Source: Mytilinidion resinicola (taxonomy: Eukaryota; Ascomycota; Dothideomycetes; Mytilinidiales; Mytilinidiaceae). From it: 64,000 bases of DNA. The position numbers were made by a program, and so were the translations under genes. The notes beneath the pieces were generated by a model, which saw only the letters and a program-made list of their open reading frames with translations, was not told where the DNA came from and ran no database searches. How positions within the stretch are numbered: position 1 is the first letter of the stretch; each line of letters opens with the position of its first letter. The stretch lies in NCBI RefSeq assembly GCF_010093595.1, contig NW_022985446.1:331616-395615 (forward strand), written 5' to 3'. This document shows positions 41,570-52,394 of this stretch, one piece after another.

Positions 41570-43195
41570 ATGGGCATCATGACGGCCGAAATGGTGCTTG
41601 CATCCCTCGATTCGACCATCAAAACCATCGCAGCAGTATCGGGAGTCCATGGTGTCTCCATCGGGGTCATGCACTACGGCAAAGTCATCTACAACAAGAG
41701 CTTTGGCTTCAGAGATGTCGAAGCCCAGATTCCAGGCGATGACGATACCATTTACTACCTAGGATCGATGACTAAAGGCTTCACCGCTGAAGCCATCGCT
41801 ATTTTAGTGGAAGAAGGCAAACTTAGCTGGTCCACGCGAGTGAAAGATGTATTGCCAGCGTTTCAACCAAACGACAAGATAATTTACGAGCAAGCGACCA
41901 TCACGGACCTCCTCAGTCATCGGACCGGGCTCGAGCGTGCAGACGCATTTTGGGCACAGTCGAGCAACAATATCCTTCTTTCGCGCGACCAAGCTCTGTC
42001 GACAATCAACCAGCTGCGAGCCGTCACGCCGTTTCGCGCCGAGTACCGGTACAATAACTGGGGCTACGAGATAGCCGGACGCATAATTGAAAAGCTTTCT
42101 GGAAAGAAATTCAGCCAATTTCTGACCGAGAAGATATTCGAACCATTGGGAATGACTCGCACCTTCAATGATGACTCGGAATGTCATGGCGCGGACAATG
42201 TGGCTCAAGCATACATGACCTTCGACGACGCGTCGCCGGCCCATGTTCCTCGACCACACATGGCGGAAGGGACCCTGATGAACCCTGCTGGTGGCATACA
42301 GAGCTGCGTCAAGGATCTCTTGAAGTATTATGGTGCTTTGATGGAAGCTGCAAAAGATCAATTTGATAGTGGCAACACTTCTACTGAGGGTTCACCCTTG
42401 AAGCAAGTTGCCCCGCTTCTCAGCAGTAACATTAGAACAGCCTCAAGACTGAGGGAACAGAGCTACGCTTGTGGCTGGGCACGTGTGCAGTTACCAGGTG
42501 TCCTCGCCGAGACCTCACGAAACCAAGCGTTGATGCCGGCGATGCCAGTCATGGGCGATGAATTACAACCTCGCCTTGTTTTGTATCACCATGGGATGCT
42601 TGTAGGCTTCAACAATGGCGTCTATCTGTTTCCTGAGACAGATACCGCTATCGTACTCCTTTCCAATGCAGTCGCATTGAACGATGGCCCTGGGTAGATT
42701 GGCCACCTCATCATGCAGAAATTATTCGACGATCCAGTGAGTTACGACTTCGTCAAACTAGCCCGAGACACCGCCGAGACTGCACGTAACATGATTCCTC
42801 AGATCAAAGCCCAACTCGAGAGGGAGCGTGGTAGCGTGGCAGCTCCCAAGTCCCTTGACAAGTATGTGGGCAAATACTACAACAAGGTGCAAACGTTCTA
42901 TATGCACATTACGGAAAAGCACGGCGTCCTGTGGATGAATTTACAAGGCAATAAAGATGAGAATTACCAACTCCATCACTACAATGGCGACGAGTTCACA
43001 TGGCTCATGACAAGGAATGAGCAGGTCAAGCGGGGTCGGAATCCCATCGGGTATGCGGAGTATTGGAAAATTCGCTTCGGCTCTGGGAACAAGGACGATA
43101 TTTCAAAGCTCTTCTGGGTCATCGAGAAAGAATTGCCCGGTGAAGGCATGGAGCTAACGAAAGAGCAAGGCGAGGAACATCATTCTGAGCTTTGA
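41570..43195 (+). pseudogene. Beta-lactamase-fold serine hydrolase with one in-frame TAG
   Basis: One frame of 541 codons runs from the ATG at 41570 to TGA at 43193-43195, interrupted only by TAG 42695-42697. The first part has all class C beta-lactamase/transpeptidase motifs: SxxK as GSMTKGF, YxN as RYNNWGYE and HxG as HHGMLVGF. After the stop the frame continues IGHLIMQKLFDDP and then the C-terminal lipocalin-like region (YVGKYYN...). At the stop, relatives usually have a Trp before IG, so TGG to TAG is the likely change. The truncated product would retain the catalytic domain. Fungal relatives act on small esters or amides, some in toxin detoxification or secondary metabolism. Confidence 0.75.
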
Positions 43196-44478
43196 AATGC
43201 CCAAGTGTCGGTCCATACATGCACAAGCTACCCCGGGTTTTCAACAGCACCTCTTCTCAAGCTCTCCCGCTCGTAAGGTGATCTTCGATCGCAAGAGACA
43301 TATCCAGCGGATCGCACTCCTTGGAGTTAGGTTCGACAGCCATGTAGCTTTGGTCCTTTCCACAGCGCGGAAAGGCGACTTAGTCGTTGCTCTCGCACCC
43401 GGCTTACTTCCCTTTGTCTTTCATCCTATTCGAGGTGATCCGATATCTACAGGCCTGTTCTCCGCTGTCGGCCCCTTCCTCTCTAGCAGGCTTACTCAGC
43501 ACCTTGTGTATAACTATCTTTCCTCCTTCCGCTCAATAGCTAGCTTTATCACCATCATCAATACAGCTTTTGGCTACACACCTTGTCTTGTTCCGCTTCC
43601 CTCTGACTGTCGCTCACCGTCCATGATCCTTATGAGAATGAGAATGTAACCTTCAGAAAGAAGTCTCGGCTCTTAGGCCTTCTGGACCGCAGGCTACACG
43701 GGCATCAAATTTTCCAATTCTTCGCCTTCGATGCTTCTATAACAATTGGGTTAGCAAACATTTTGAGTTACCGTAAGAAACAGGTACTAGTGCCCTACAG
43801 TGTTGTCTACGGATTTCTGCTCCTCCCACAATTATGCTACATAGCGTTGGTGCTATTGGGCAGTTATCGTTCCGGTAGCGCTGAGTACGCGGCAGCATGC
43901 CGTCGCGATCTAGTGTCCAGCCGTCTAGAGAAGATAACGGAGAGCTGGGGGGAGGATTTCGAGTTCCATAGCCCACTTTTCGTGTCACATTTTAAAGAAA
44001 AAGTGGCACAAGATGGAACATCGTGGCAATGGGAAAGGCCTTTGCAAAATTTCAAATTGCATTGACAAGGCCCGCCCTTCGTGCGTTAACACACGTCGAC
44101 TTCGGGACTGGTCTATGCGTTTGGAGACAATGGAAGCTGATTATTGAATATATTCGCTTTTCAATTCTGGACGCAGCTGCCTATGCTTCTCCTAGGTTTC
44201 CTATCCCTCCGCTGTAGATGCTCTCTCCGACAAATGTTAGGAGTTACACTAATACAGCCCCGTGAATTCAAAAACAGATGCCCTGCCAGAAAAACAAGAA
44301 GAAAAAGAAGCTGGCAAATCGCCAATGTAAATGCAAACGCTGAAATGCGCAACCCTCAATCGAAAGAAACACCAACACCAAACGCCCCAAACCACCCACC
44401 CAACATCCATGCAAATGCTTTCTAGAGAAACGAACAATAGAAATTTAATGTTATACACCCCAATCACCCACCCTGGCA
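43196..44478. other. Gene-poor stretch, no gene recognised
   Basis: Several open frames of 60-150 codons on both strands without recognisable domains; one (43763-44065) has a hydrophobic stretch but no ATG start. Confidence 0.45.
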
Positions 44479-44820
44479 TCAAAACTCCCTCCCCACAAGT
44501 CTTCGATCCGCAAACACCATCTCACTACTGCCATTCTTCCCTCCCAGCATAACCCTCAAATCCACCTCCTCGCACACCCTCCTCGCACATCCTCCCACAG
44601 CCTTCAAATTCCTCGTATACCGCGCCGGCGGCATCTTCGGCCCCACCCAACTCGGCACCCCGAGCAACGTCGCCGCCTCATCCGGCCCATCATCATGGTT
44701 CGTAAGCATGATCACGCTGCCGAAACGCGGCCGGTGCGTCGTCGTTCCCGTTGAAGTGGTGGCCGTATCCATCGCCACCATACAACAGCTGTCGCTCTTG
44801 CTGTACATCAACGGGGCCAT
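44479..44820 (-). CDS. Hypothetical protein
   Basis: 113 codons from the ATG at 44820, immediately after an intron-acceptor-like CCCGCAG. It contains RPRFGSVIMLTNHDDGPDE and a basic C-terminus. An upstream exon could lie at about 44970-45080 (ending CTGGTGGTGAGT), in the block that is duplicated in inverted form at 48190-48378, but neither reading frame there is free of stops on inspection. Family not recognised. Confidence 0.35.
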   Translation of the reverse strand: MAPLMYSKSDSCCMVAMDTATTSTGTTTHRPRFGSVIMLTNHDDGPDEAATLLGVPSWVGPKMPPARYTRNLKAVGGCARRVCEEVDLRVMLGGKNGSSEMVFADRRLVGREF

Positions 44821-44856
44821 TGTACGGACTCATCTGCGGGTATATGGGATACAGCC

Positions 44857-45080
44857 CTGATCCCGCATTGGATTAATTTGCCTAAGCACTAGCATAATGC
44901 CTGTGCTATGAAGGCAAAGATTTTATCCAGCCCGGTAATAACCTGGAGTCAAAGAGGGCAAGAACTCACCACCAGCGATGGCACTTCTGCGTCGCCGGCG
45001 CCAAACTTCGAGACGGTTCACGGGACGCGAGCGCCTGTGTTCGATGTCGTGTTGGGTGTGTTACTGGGAGAGAAAAGGTG
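44857..45080. repeat. Inverted duplication, left arm
   Basis: This block recurs in inverted orientation at about 48190-48378. The best-matching parts are CTGATCCCGCAT with TTTGCCTAAGCACT, then ACCAGCGATGGCAC, GTTCACGGGACG and GATGTCGTG-TGGGTGTGTT. Spacing between matching parts differs, so indels have accumulated. Confidence 0.7.
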
Positions 45081-45192
45081 TGGAGGCGAAGTTGGGGTAT
45101 TGATATGGGGTCATTGATCAAGCGGTGATCAATGAGGTACTGTTCGTGTACAAGAGCATTCTGGAGGAGTGGGTTCGAGCCGGTGATCTAAG

Positions 45193-45458
45193 ACTTAGGT
45201 TGAAATTGATGTGAACTCTGCTGTATTGTAGACGCCGTAAGGGCGGACTATATAGATGAACTACCCCTTGGGGCGCTCCCTTGGGCGCTCCCTTGACAGC
45301 AAGGGAGCAACACAATTCCGTAAGGGAGATACTGCAACTCCGTAAGGAAGAGAAAGGGAGAGAAGGGAGAAAAAGGGATAGGTAGGGGGGTGGTATGCAC
45401 GCACGCAGGTGATCGTGAACCGTATGAGTTGTTGATCCTAGGTTGCTGCAACCCGAGT
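45193..45458. mobile_element. 266-bp MITE-like element, copy A, TSD CTAAG
   Basis: It begins ACTTAGGTTGAAATTGATGT and ends GCTGCAACCCGAGT; the ends form a short imperfect inverted repeat (ACTTAGGTT / ACTCGGGTT). It is flanked by the direct duplication CTAAG at 45188-45192 and 45459-45463. There is no coding capacity. The interior contains GC-rich short repeats (GGGCGCTCCCTT twice). The same ends bound copy B at 48379-48651. Confidence 0.8.
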
Positions 45459-45673
45459 CTAAGCGATCGCATTGAGGAGATAAAGGCCGTAGAGTAGGGT
45501 CGTCGTACTGTTTCTTAGAATTAAATTTTTCGCACTTCTTGCTTCTAGAGCTTTCGAAATTGGGTGTCTGGGTGATTTGTTAATCGAGTTATGAATCTAG
45601 GTGGTAGTATCCAAAATACAGTGCTTTGTGGCATATACAATGATAGCTTACCAGACATGTTGATTCCGAGCAC

Positions 45674-47776
45674 TTAGATGATTGTGACCCACCGCGGTGT
45701 GAGTTTCCTGAAGGCTCTCTGCAGTCTATCCTGGCTGCTCAGGAAGACTCCTATGCGGCGATACTTCCCACTTTCCGTGCTTTCCAGCACTAATCCGTAT
45801 GGACAAGAGTTATTGGCTGTAGCCACTTTGCCCTCTACCTGCTGATGATCCGTAGTATAGAACAGTGCTGCCAATGCCAGCTCCCGCGGAGGGGGCCGTT
45901 GCACGATATCCTCATCGAAGAGCAGGGCGTCCTCTCCAGACGACTCCGGTAGAAGGAATTGTCTGTTCCGTCCGACACGGTCACGAATAGTCACTGTAGT
46001 AAGACCTGAGACTCCGGTTTCAGCTTGTAGGTCCCAGGTAGCATCAACTACGGGTACATTCATCCGAACATAACCACCGCTGACCTCGCCCGTCTCACGC
46101 CCTTTGGTGATGTCGACGTAGACTCGGAGAACCGCTACGAGCCCATACGATTGAGACGGAAACACGGTCTTGGAGCACCATGCGAATGACACCGGACCTT
46201 CGATACTTGCCCATGACCACGACGGCGCGCGGTACTCACGCGGCCGGTAGCATTTGTTCTCACCAGGGTGAATCTTCGGTATCCAAAGAAGACTTCTAGG
46301 TAGAGATTTGCGCCATAAACCGGCAGCATAATCTTCCTCTAGCAAAAGGTGACGCATCTCGTCTGCTACGCCCGAAAGCGCAGGAAGCTTATCGCGAAGA
46401 ACCGTCAGACCACCGAGCGAATACAGTTCGACGAGTGAGTTCCAGTGCGCATAAAGCGGTTTGACCATCTTGAACTTTCCTATGAACTCCCCATTGACCA
46501 CTTTCGATAATGTTTCTGGCAATATCGCAGATGCAGTTGCGCCTAGAGCTAAGCTCTTCAGCTGATTGACACGATTGTGTCGGAGGGTCTTCGGGAGAGC
46601 AATCGGAAAACTCTCGCAAGCGCTCATGGTGTGACATTCCCAGAATATTTGAGTCTTTGTGAAGTGCACGACGCGAGGGGAGAGGAGGCGCTCTTGCAGA
46701 AACCACGCGCGGCGGCTTAGTGGAACGTCATTGAGTTGTGTTTGCCAGATTTTTTGGCCAGGCAGGACTGTGTAAGTTTCCTCTATGATGCCGTCCCAAT
46801 CGTCCCATTTGATAGTGACTTGTGAAGGCGGGATCAGGCGAGGGTCGCGCGTAAAGAAGCACCCCTCGGTGCTATCGACGGCGCCAGTGGCAGCGATGTT
46901 GACGCGGGAGTACTTGTAGACTTTCCCCATAAGGGCAGCTTCGCGTTTCCAGTCGGCAGCGGAATTTTGGATGATTGCCAGGCTATCGATCCAGAGGTAT
47001 CTGATACCAGCGCGTTTAGTGACAGCAATGGCATCGCGGAAGGTTTTAGGCAGAGTTTGAAGAGGAATCTCATCACACAAGTCTTTTAAATTAGACGCAA
47101 GAAGTCGTAGAATGGCAGATTTTCCCCAGCAATGGCTGAGTGTAGCGTACGGTATCCCTTCCAGTGCAGAAGTCGATATTATGAGCCGTGGATTCGTATT
47201 ACTGTCTGGTAGTCCTAAATCAAGGAGGCGAGTCGGCACCCATGTGGCTTGGCCTGATTGCTTGCATTTGGGATGCTCGAGGATACAGTTCGCTGTCCAA
47301 CGCTCGATAAGAGCCCAGCTAGATGCTGAATTCGTTGATGTTTCGGGGACGTAGTCGCTGACTGGATGCTCTTTTCGAGTAAATCAGAACATTATTTTTC
47401 ACGTCTAGCCACTCCTGAAAACAATTCGTTCATATCTCACGAAAAGAAATGAGAGTATAGTACCTGTATATACCTCTAAATTGAAAATGACGGATTCAGA
47501 GCGACGCACGTTGAAAGAAAGATCAAAGGCGTGTTTTGTGCGAGCGGAAGATGTATCAGAGCTACAAACAGTAACGTGATCGCCAAGGTTTAGAGCGGAT
47601 ATATAGTTTGCGGACGTAGCACTGTGCTTTAAAATGTTGCGTAGCTGCCAGCAGATCTGGCATCCTCCGAGAGCTGACGCGCAGAGTGCATCAACGGAAG
47701 GCTGGTGGGGGATGCTTTCATAGACGCCCGGCCGGCGGACTATCCGTAGAATTTCCAAGCAGGCATTGCAAAGCAT
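45674..47776 (-). CDS. HET domain protein
   Basis: Exons 47464-47776 and 45674-47370 join across a 93-nt GTACTA...AAG intron to 669 residues. Exon 1 gives the N-terminal region (LCNACLEI, GGCQICWQL). Exon 2 continues CILEHPKC, WVPTRLLDLG, then the HET domain: YATLSHCWGK, YLWIDSLAIIQNS and SRRAWFLQERLLSPRVVHF. The C-terminus has the usual YRAPSWSWASIEGPV block. It is a heterokaryon-incompatibility-class protein, apparently intact. Third HET gene in the window. Confidence 0.88.
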
Positions 47777-48170
47777 GGCGAGTGTATTTCATGGCCATGG
47801 CAGTGTTTGGTGTTGTCAGGCCGCAGCTGAGGAAGCTGGTGCTTGGATCGGATCTGTCGGCTAGGGCGCCTGCCCGCGTCCGGTGAACTAGCGCGGATAT
47901 CAAGCCACAAAAGTCAGGTGCAAAAGAGGGGTAATCTCGAAAGTAACGCCTCATGGTACCGTGCTTTTAGCAGATTCAGCTCAGCCTCGGTAAGATATAG
48001 TCTAAAAAAGAGCTTCCTCCGTTCTATCCCCACTAGTGTACCTGTGGCGTCAAATCCGCGCTAGTTCACCGGACGTGAGCAGGCGCTGTAGGTACAACTC
48101 ATACTTTCCTCACTGATCCTTTGCCCTTCCTACGTCAGCTGCCAATACACTAAGTTCACCTCCACACTCC
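47777..48170. other. Promoter side of the HET gene, no other gene
   Basis: No supported coding sequence. Confidence 0.45.
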
Positions 48171-48213
48171 TCTCTCCTAGCAACATTCTCTCCTAGCAAC
48201 ATTCTCTCCTAGC
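48171..48213. repeat. 16-bp tandem repeat
   Basis: TCTCTCCTAGCAACAT occurs twice in full and once in part (to AACAC), adjoining the right arm of the inverted duplication. Confidence 0.85.
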
Positions 48214-48378
48214 AACACACCCAGCACGACATCGACCTTGGGCGCTCACGTCCCGTGAACGGTCTCCAAGTTCAGCGGCGACGACCCAGACGTGCCATCG
48301 CTGGTGAGGAGTAGTGTTCCGGCAACGACACGGCGAAAAGATTTGCCTAAGCACTGCTCCGATGCGGGATTAGGGTTG
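48190..48378. repeat. Inverted duplication, right arm
   Basis: Reverse-complement counterpart of 44857-45080, separated from it by copy A and the HET gene. It ends directly at the insertion site of copy B (TSD GGTTG at 48374-48378). Confidence 0.7.
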
Positions 48379-48651
48379 ACTCAGGTTGAAATTGATGTGA
48401 ACTCTCATTTCTATGGGTGTCTAGCTCGTTGTTTATATACTAGGGGAAGGAGGGGGGCCAGCCCCGGGGGCATAACGTGGTATCTCTTCCTGACGCGTTA
48501 CTTGATTCATCCTGTTTCCTGATACAGTACTGATACCGTGCTGCAGCACTGCTGTTGCACTACCTGTTACTTCCTCCTGTATCAGCATGCTATCCTGATA
48601 CGTTACTGCATATGAGTTGCTGACCCTAGGTTGTAGTGCTGCAACCCGAGT
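48379..48651. mobile_element. 273-bp MITE-like element, copy B, TSD GGTTG
   Basis: It begins ACTCAGGTTGAAATTGATGT and ends GCTGCAACCCGAGT, flanked by GGTTG at 48374-48378 and 48652-48656. End regions match copy A closely (including TATGAGTTG-TGA-CCTAGGTTG), while the interior is different and rich in CTGATACxGT repeats. The 5-bp duplication and short inverted ends define one family with variable interiors. Confidence 0.8.
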
Positions 48652-48656
48652 GGTTG

Positions 48657-49413
48657 TATAGCACGGGATATACTAGCTCTTCCGCGAGATTGGAGTACAG
48701 AAGAATAAGCGAAATTTGTAGGGGATTGAGTTGATAGCAGGAAACGTCCGGGTTTCGAGGAGGTAGATTAAATTTTGGCTCTACCACACGGGCTGGGGGG
48801 AGTAGGATTTTTTGTCCTTGTTGGCATGGTGTTGAATTAGTTAACTCTACGGCGAGCAGTGTAGGGGCGCTAAGGCAGTGCGAGAGCAGCATGGATCGCA
48901 GAGGAGAAGGAAGGAAGTCGCGAGTGGTGTTTGGTATAAAGACGCGAGACCCTAGTTCTGGTTCTCTGAGGCTAAATAGGGACTGGCGGTAATGCCCAGT
49001 TGTGGTCCCCGAGGACCCGCCGTTAGGTGAAGGTGGTGGCACCTTTCTTGTACTCATGCAGTATGTATATATTACCATTGAACCGCAATGAAGCACTCCA
49101 GAACCTTGAGGTCCGCGCCTCACCTTTTTGAGGGGTGATTCATTTTACGTATTTGGCTAGTCAGATCGGGCAGCACCTTCCTCCGTGTTTTCAAATAACC
49201 CTAACACTGCTGAGTCGTTCGTTACTCAGCCTTACTACCCCTGGAGGCTGTTCTATCATGCTCAACGGTTTCGAACATGAGCTGAATTAATCCAGTGGCA
49301 CTGACCTTGAGAAAGAATGTGTACACGTTGATGTCATTAGTGCACCAGGGTAGCATCCAGTACACAAGGGCAGGTTCCGCTTCTCGCGGCACAGAAGGGA
49401 ATGGCTCTCGGCG
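48657..49413. other. Intergenic, no gene recognised
   Basis: A 165-codon minus-strand frame (48626-49123) overlaps the transposon and has no recognisable content. 3' flank of the kinase-Zn2Cys6 gene. Confidence 0.45.
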
Positions 49414-52394
49414 CTATTTCACACCCGCGTCACACTCAACGGTTGGTGATTGGAGTGGGAGTCGGGCGATTTCTCCAAACCAAAGAAGGAACTTCGAAGT
49501 AAGCCGTCCAGGATAGAGAGACGGATCCACGACTGGCAATTTTATTTCGGCACTACGAGAGAGAAATTCCACTGGAAGGTTCTTAGCGAGACTACTTCAG
49601 AAGGCGAGCGTGAGAACTTACCATGTCTAGAAATAAGGCCGTCTAGATTCAATGCAAAAGTGGTCTCGGCGGAATCCCCGTCAACAGCATTACGATGCTG
49701 GAAATGCGTTTTTGGCTGTGCCCCATACTTTAACCGGCAAATCCCAATAATCATATCAATCCCCTGTTCGATACGACGGCAGGAGTCCTCCTGTTCTGCC
49801 TGGTCGCCTCTATGGCCAACTAAAAGGCGATGAAGAGCAACCTGAATTTGCTCCAAGTTCATCGCTAGCCCGATGAACGTAAGGATTAGTGGCAAACCCT
49901 GGGACAAGTGCGCTGTCTTTGGTGTACGAAGAGCTTTATCGCATCTTTCTAGGAGCAGATCCAGTTGTGTGCTTTGGATGAGTGCCAAATGTGATTTGAG
50001 CTGATGGTATAGCAACTCCAAGCCTAGGTTATCACTCATTGGCAGCGGCGTATTGCGAGACAGAGCCTGGAGATTTGGAATGCTGCGGAGGAGACTTGGG
50101 GAATGGGTGAAACAATGCGTCATAATGAGAAGCTTTGCCATTTCGGCCAAGGTTTCATTACCCTGATTTGGGTTAGCATATAATTAATATTCATGAAGAA
50201 CCTAAGGTACACTGACCGTGCATTCATAGTACCCAAATACTTGGGTGATAAGTTCTCTATATAGCACATTGCACTCGCTTGTCCCCGGGTAGAGCGCGAA
50301 AGGAACGTCTCCGATGCCAGTGTAAATCACTGACGAGATGTACTGCGCGTATTTGGAACCATTAGAACCATTAGACAAGTCCAATCCTAGAGCAATTTCC
50401 CGGACGGTTTTCTTGAGGTATTCAGTTCCCGGTAGGGGGGTCTTAATCAGGACTCCTTCTTGGACGTTTTCTTCCACTAAAGGTGGAGTAATTCTCCAGC
50501 TTAAAGTGAGGACATATTTTCGCTCACTACGCCAAGACTCAATTCTGTCGGTCCAAGATTTCTGGATTTCGCTCTCCTGGTATGGGCGGCGCAGAACGGC
50601 TGATAGCAGTCAGCGTTGAATCGACCAAATAAGCACAACTCGTCTATCTAGGGAAACACACTGTAGGCGTACCTGGGAGGAATTGGGGGGCTAGATCGTA
50701 CAGGCTCCCCCTGTTACATTCGAGGCGTGTATGCATATTATCAACGAGCGAGGGGTGTGACCTTTTCAGGCACCTTTCGCATATATTTGACGAATCGCAC
50801 TATAGCAACCTGTTAGCTAACTTTAGCTAAAGTAGTTTCCATACTGTCACCTACTCTGTCTCGTTGGATTACGCAACGCCAGCATGCGCCTATCTTTCTC
50901 ATTCTATGTGCATCCTTTGCCACTTCCGGTCTAAGGTGTCCCCCAAGTTTTCTGCCGCCGGGCCGCTTCCTTAGCGTTACAGTTGCAGTGGTACGCCTTT
51001 CAGGAGTTTGAAAAGGGTCCCGTGGCGTTTGGTATGCCAAATCAAGCCCAAAGCCGACTGAGGAAATCTCTAGGGCTGGATCCTTCATGGCGCCGATATC
51101 GCTCAATCGAAATTCAAGAGGCATAATGCTTGTTGACGCAACACCCGGAGCTGGTCTGCCTAACTGCCTCTCAATGGACGTGTTAAGGCTAGAAGGCATC
51201 AGTCTCCTAGGGTTGGTAATGGGGGGCAACGAAATGTCCTCGTAGCACTCGGGATCAAAGACCGGGTTGCGTTCCCGACAACAGTCGCCACAGAAAAACC
51301 CTTGGTCATCCCGCGGAGTAGACTGTGCTATTTCCCAGACTGCAGAGGCCGACGGTCTGCTTGATGGTTCTTCAGCAATCATTTTACGAACAAAGTTCAA
51401 AAAAGCTCTTCCATCATTTTTGAAATTCGGTTCAATGCTGTCCAACCACGCATAAACTCGAGAAATGTTCTGGCTGAAACACTCGCTGCCACTGCCTGCT
51501 AGGTAGGAATTGAACTCCATGATGGACTTGAGGGCGAGGACTGTAAGAATTTCGACGAAGACGCAACCTAGGGAGAATACGTCGGAAGCACGACCTACTG
51601 CTTTGCCTTCAGGGCTAGTTACTTCTGGTGCCGCCCACTAGAAAAGCTCAGTATATTTGTGATGCTAGTTGGGGGTATAAACTCACAATTGGGGTGCAGG
51701 CTAAAGGACCTTCGCTGATGCTATCGGCATTGTTGGAGAAATCACTTGCAATACCAAAATCCGTAAAAAGAACCAAGCCATTGTGGATGAGAATATTGCG
51801 TGGTTTGATGTCCTTGTGCTTCTTGCTCTGAGAGTGAATAAAGGCTAAAGCGGAGCTCAAGCACCCAAAAGACGATAAGAGAATCTCTTCGGACTTGCTG
51901 CACACAAGCGCTGTCGCGGCAGGTTGCCTGGCTCCGGGGGACGCACTGGACGATGTGCTACTAGCTTCTTCAAAGTAGACATCAAGGAAGTACTGAAGGT
52001 CGTACTCTGCGACGGGTTCCAGGAGAATAGAATAGTATGTGTTGCCCTCGATGTAGCTGCCGACAACCTTGACAATATGTCGATGGGAAAGCGATCGCAT
52101 TATGTTGACTTCGTTCTGTATCTGTCGAAGCACGTCTTTTCTGAAGCACCACCTAATTCTCTTACACGCCAACACGCGCCGACTCCTGCGGCATTCAACC
52201 TTCGTGACCCACCCATGTCGGCCTTCACCAAGCGGCTCCAGCATCCGAACCGGAAGGGTCTCGCGGATGCCAAACCGGCAGTCGTACCCGTCGCAAGGGT
52301 TCTTACAGCAATCCCACCTGCATGTCGACGTTGCTTTTTTGGCCTCTGCTGCATCCTCGGAGCTGGAAATCGGAATCTGCTTTACATCGGCCAT
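49414..52394 (-). CDS. Protein kinase and Zn2Cys6 fusion protein
   Basis: Six exons (51687-52394, 50855-51637, 50673-50799, 50217-50599, 49622-50162, 49414-49532) with introns of 49-89 nt join in frame to 886 residues. Residues about 48-340 are a Ser/Thr kinase: LGEGRHGWVTKV, LACKRI, KHKDIKPRN, TDFGIA, WAAPEV and DVFSLGCVFVEIL, with all catalytic residues present. A linker follows, then at about residue 485 a fungal binuclear zinc cluster created by splicing, CWRCVIQRDRC then DSSNICERC and a distant sixth Cys. The C-terminal 350 residues resemble the middle and regulatory part of fungal C6 proteins. A kinase and a DNA-binding domain on one chain suggest a signal-regulated transcription factor acting in the nucleus. 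Targets unknown. Confidence 0.82.

Noticed and set aside
43763..44065. Frame with a hydrophobic segment
   Set aside because: It starts at TTG, has no ATG context and no family resemblance, and opposing frames overlap it.
45150..45190. tRNA T-arm-like GGGTTCGAGCC
   Set aside because: No matching acceptor, D or anticodon arms could be folded around it.
45193..45458. Solo LTR of a retrotransposon
   Set aside because: TG...CA-like ends can be found inside, but the 5-bp duplications lie at the outer ACT...AGT ends, and the two copies have unrelated interiors, unlike LTRs.
48626..49123. 165-codon minus-strand frame
   Set aside because: It overlaps the transposon end, has no recognisable motifs and no splice partners.
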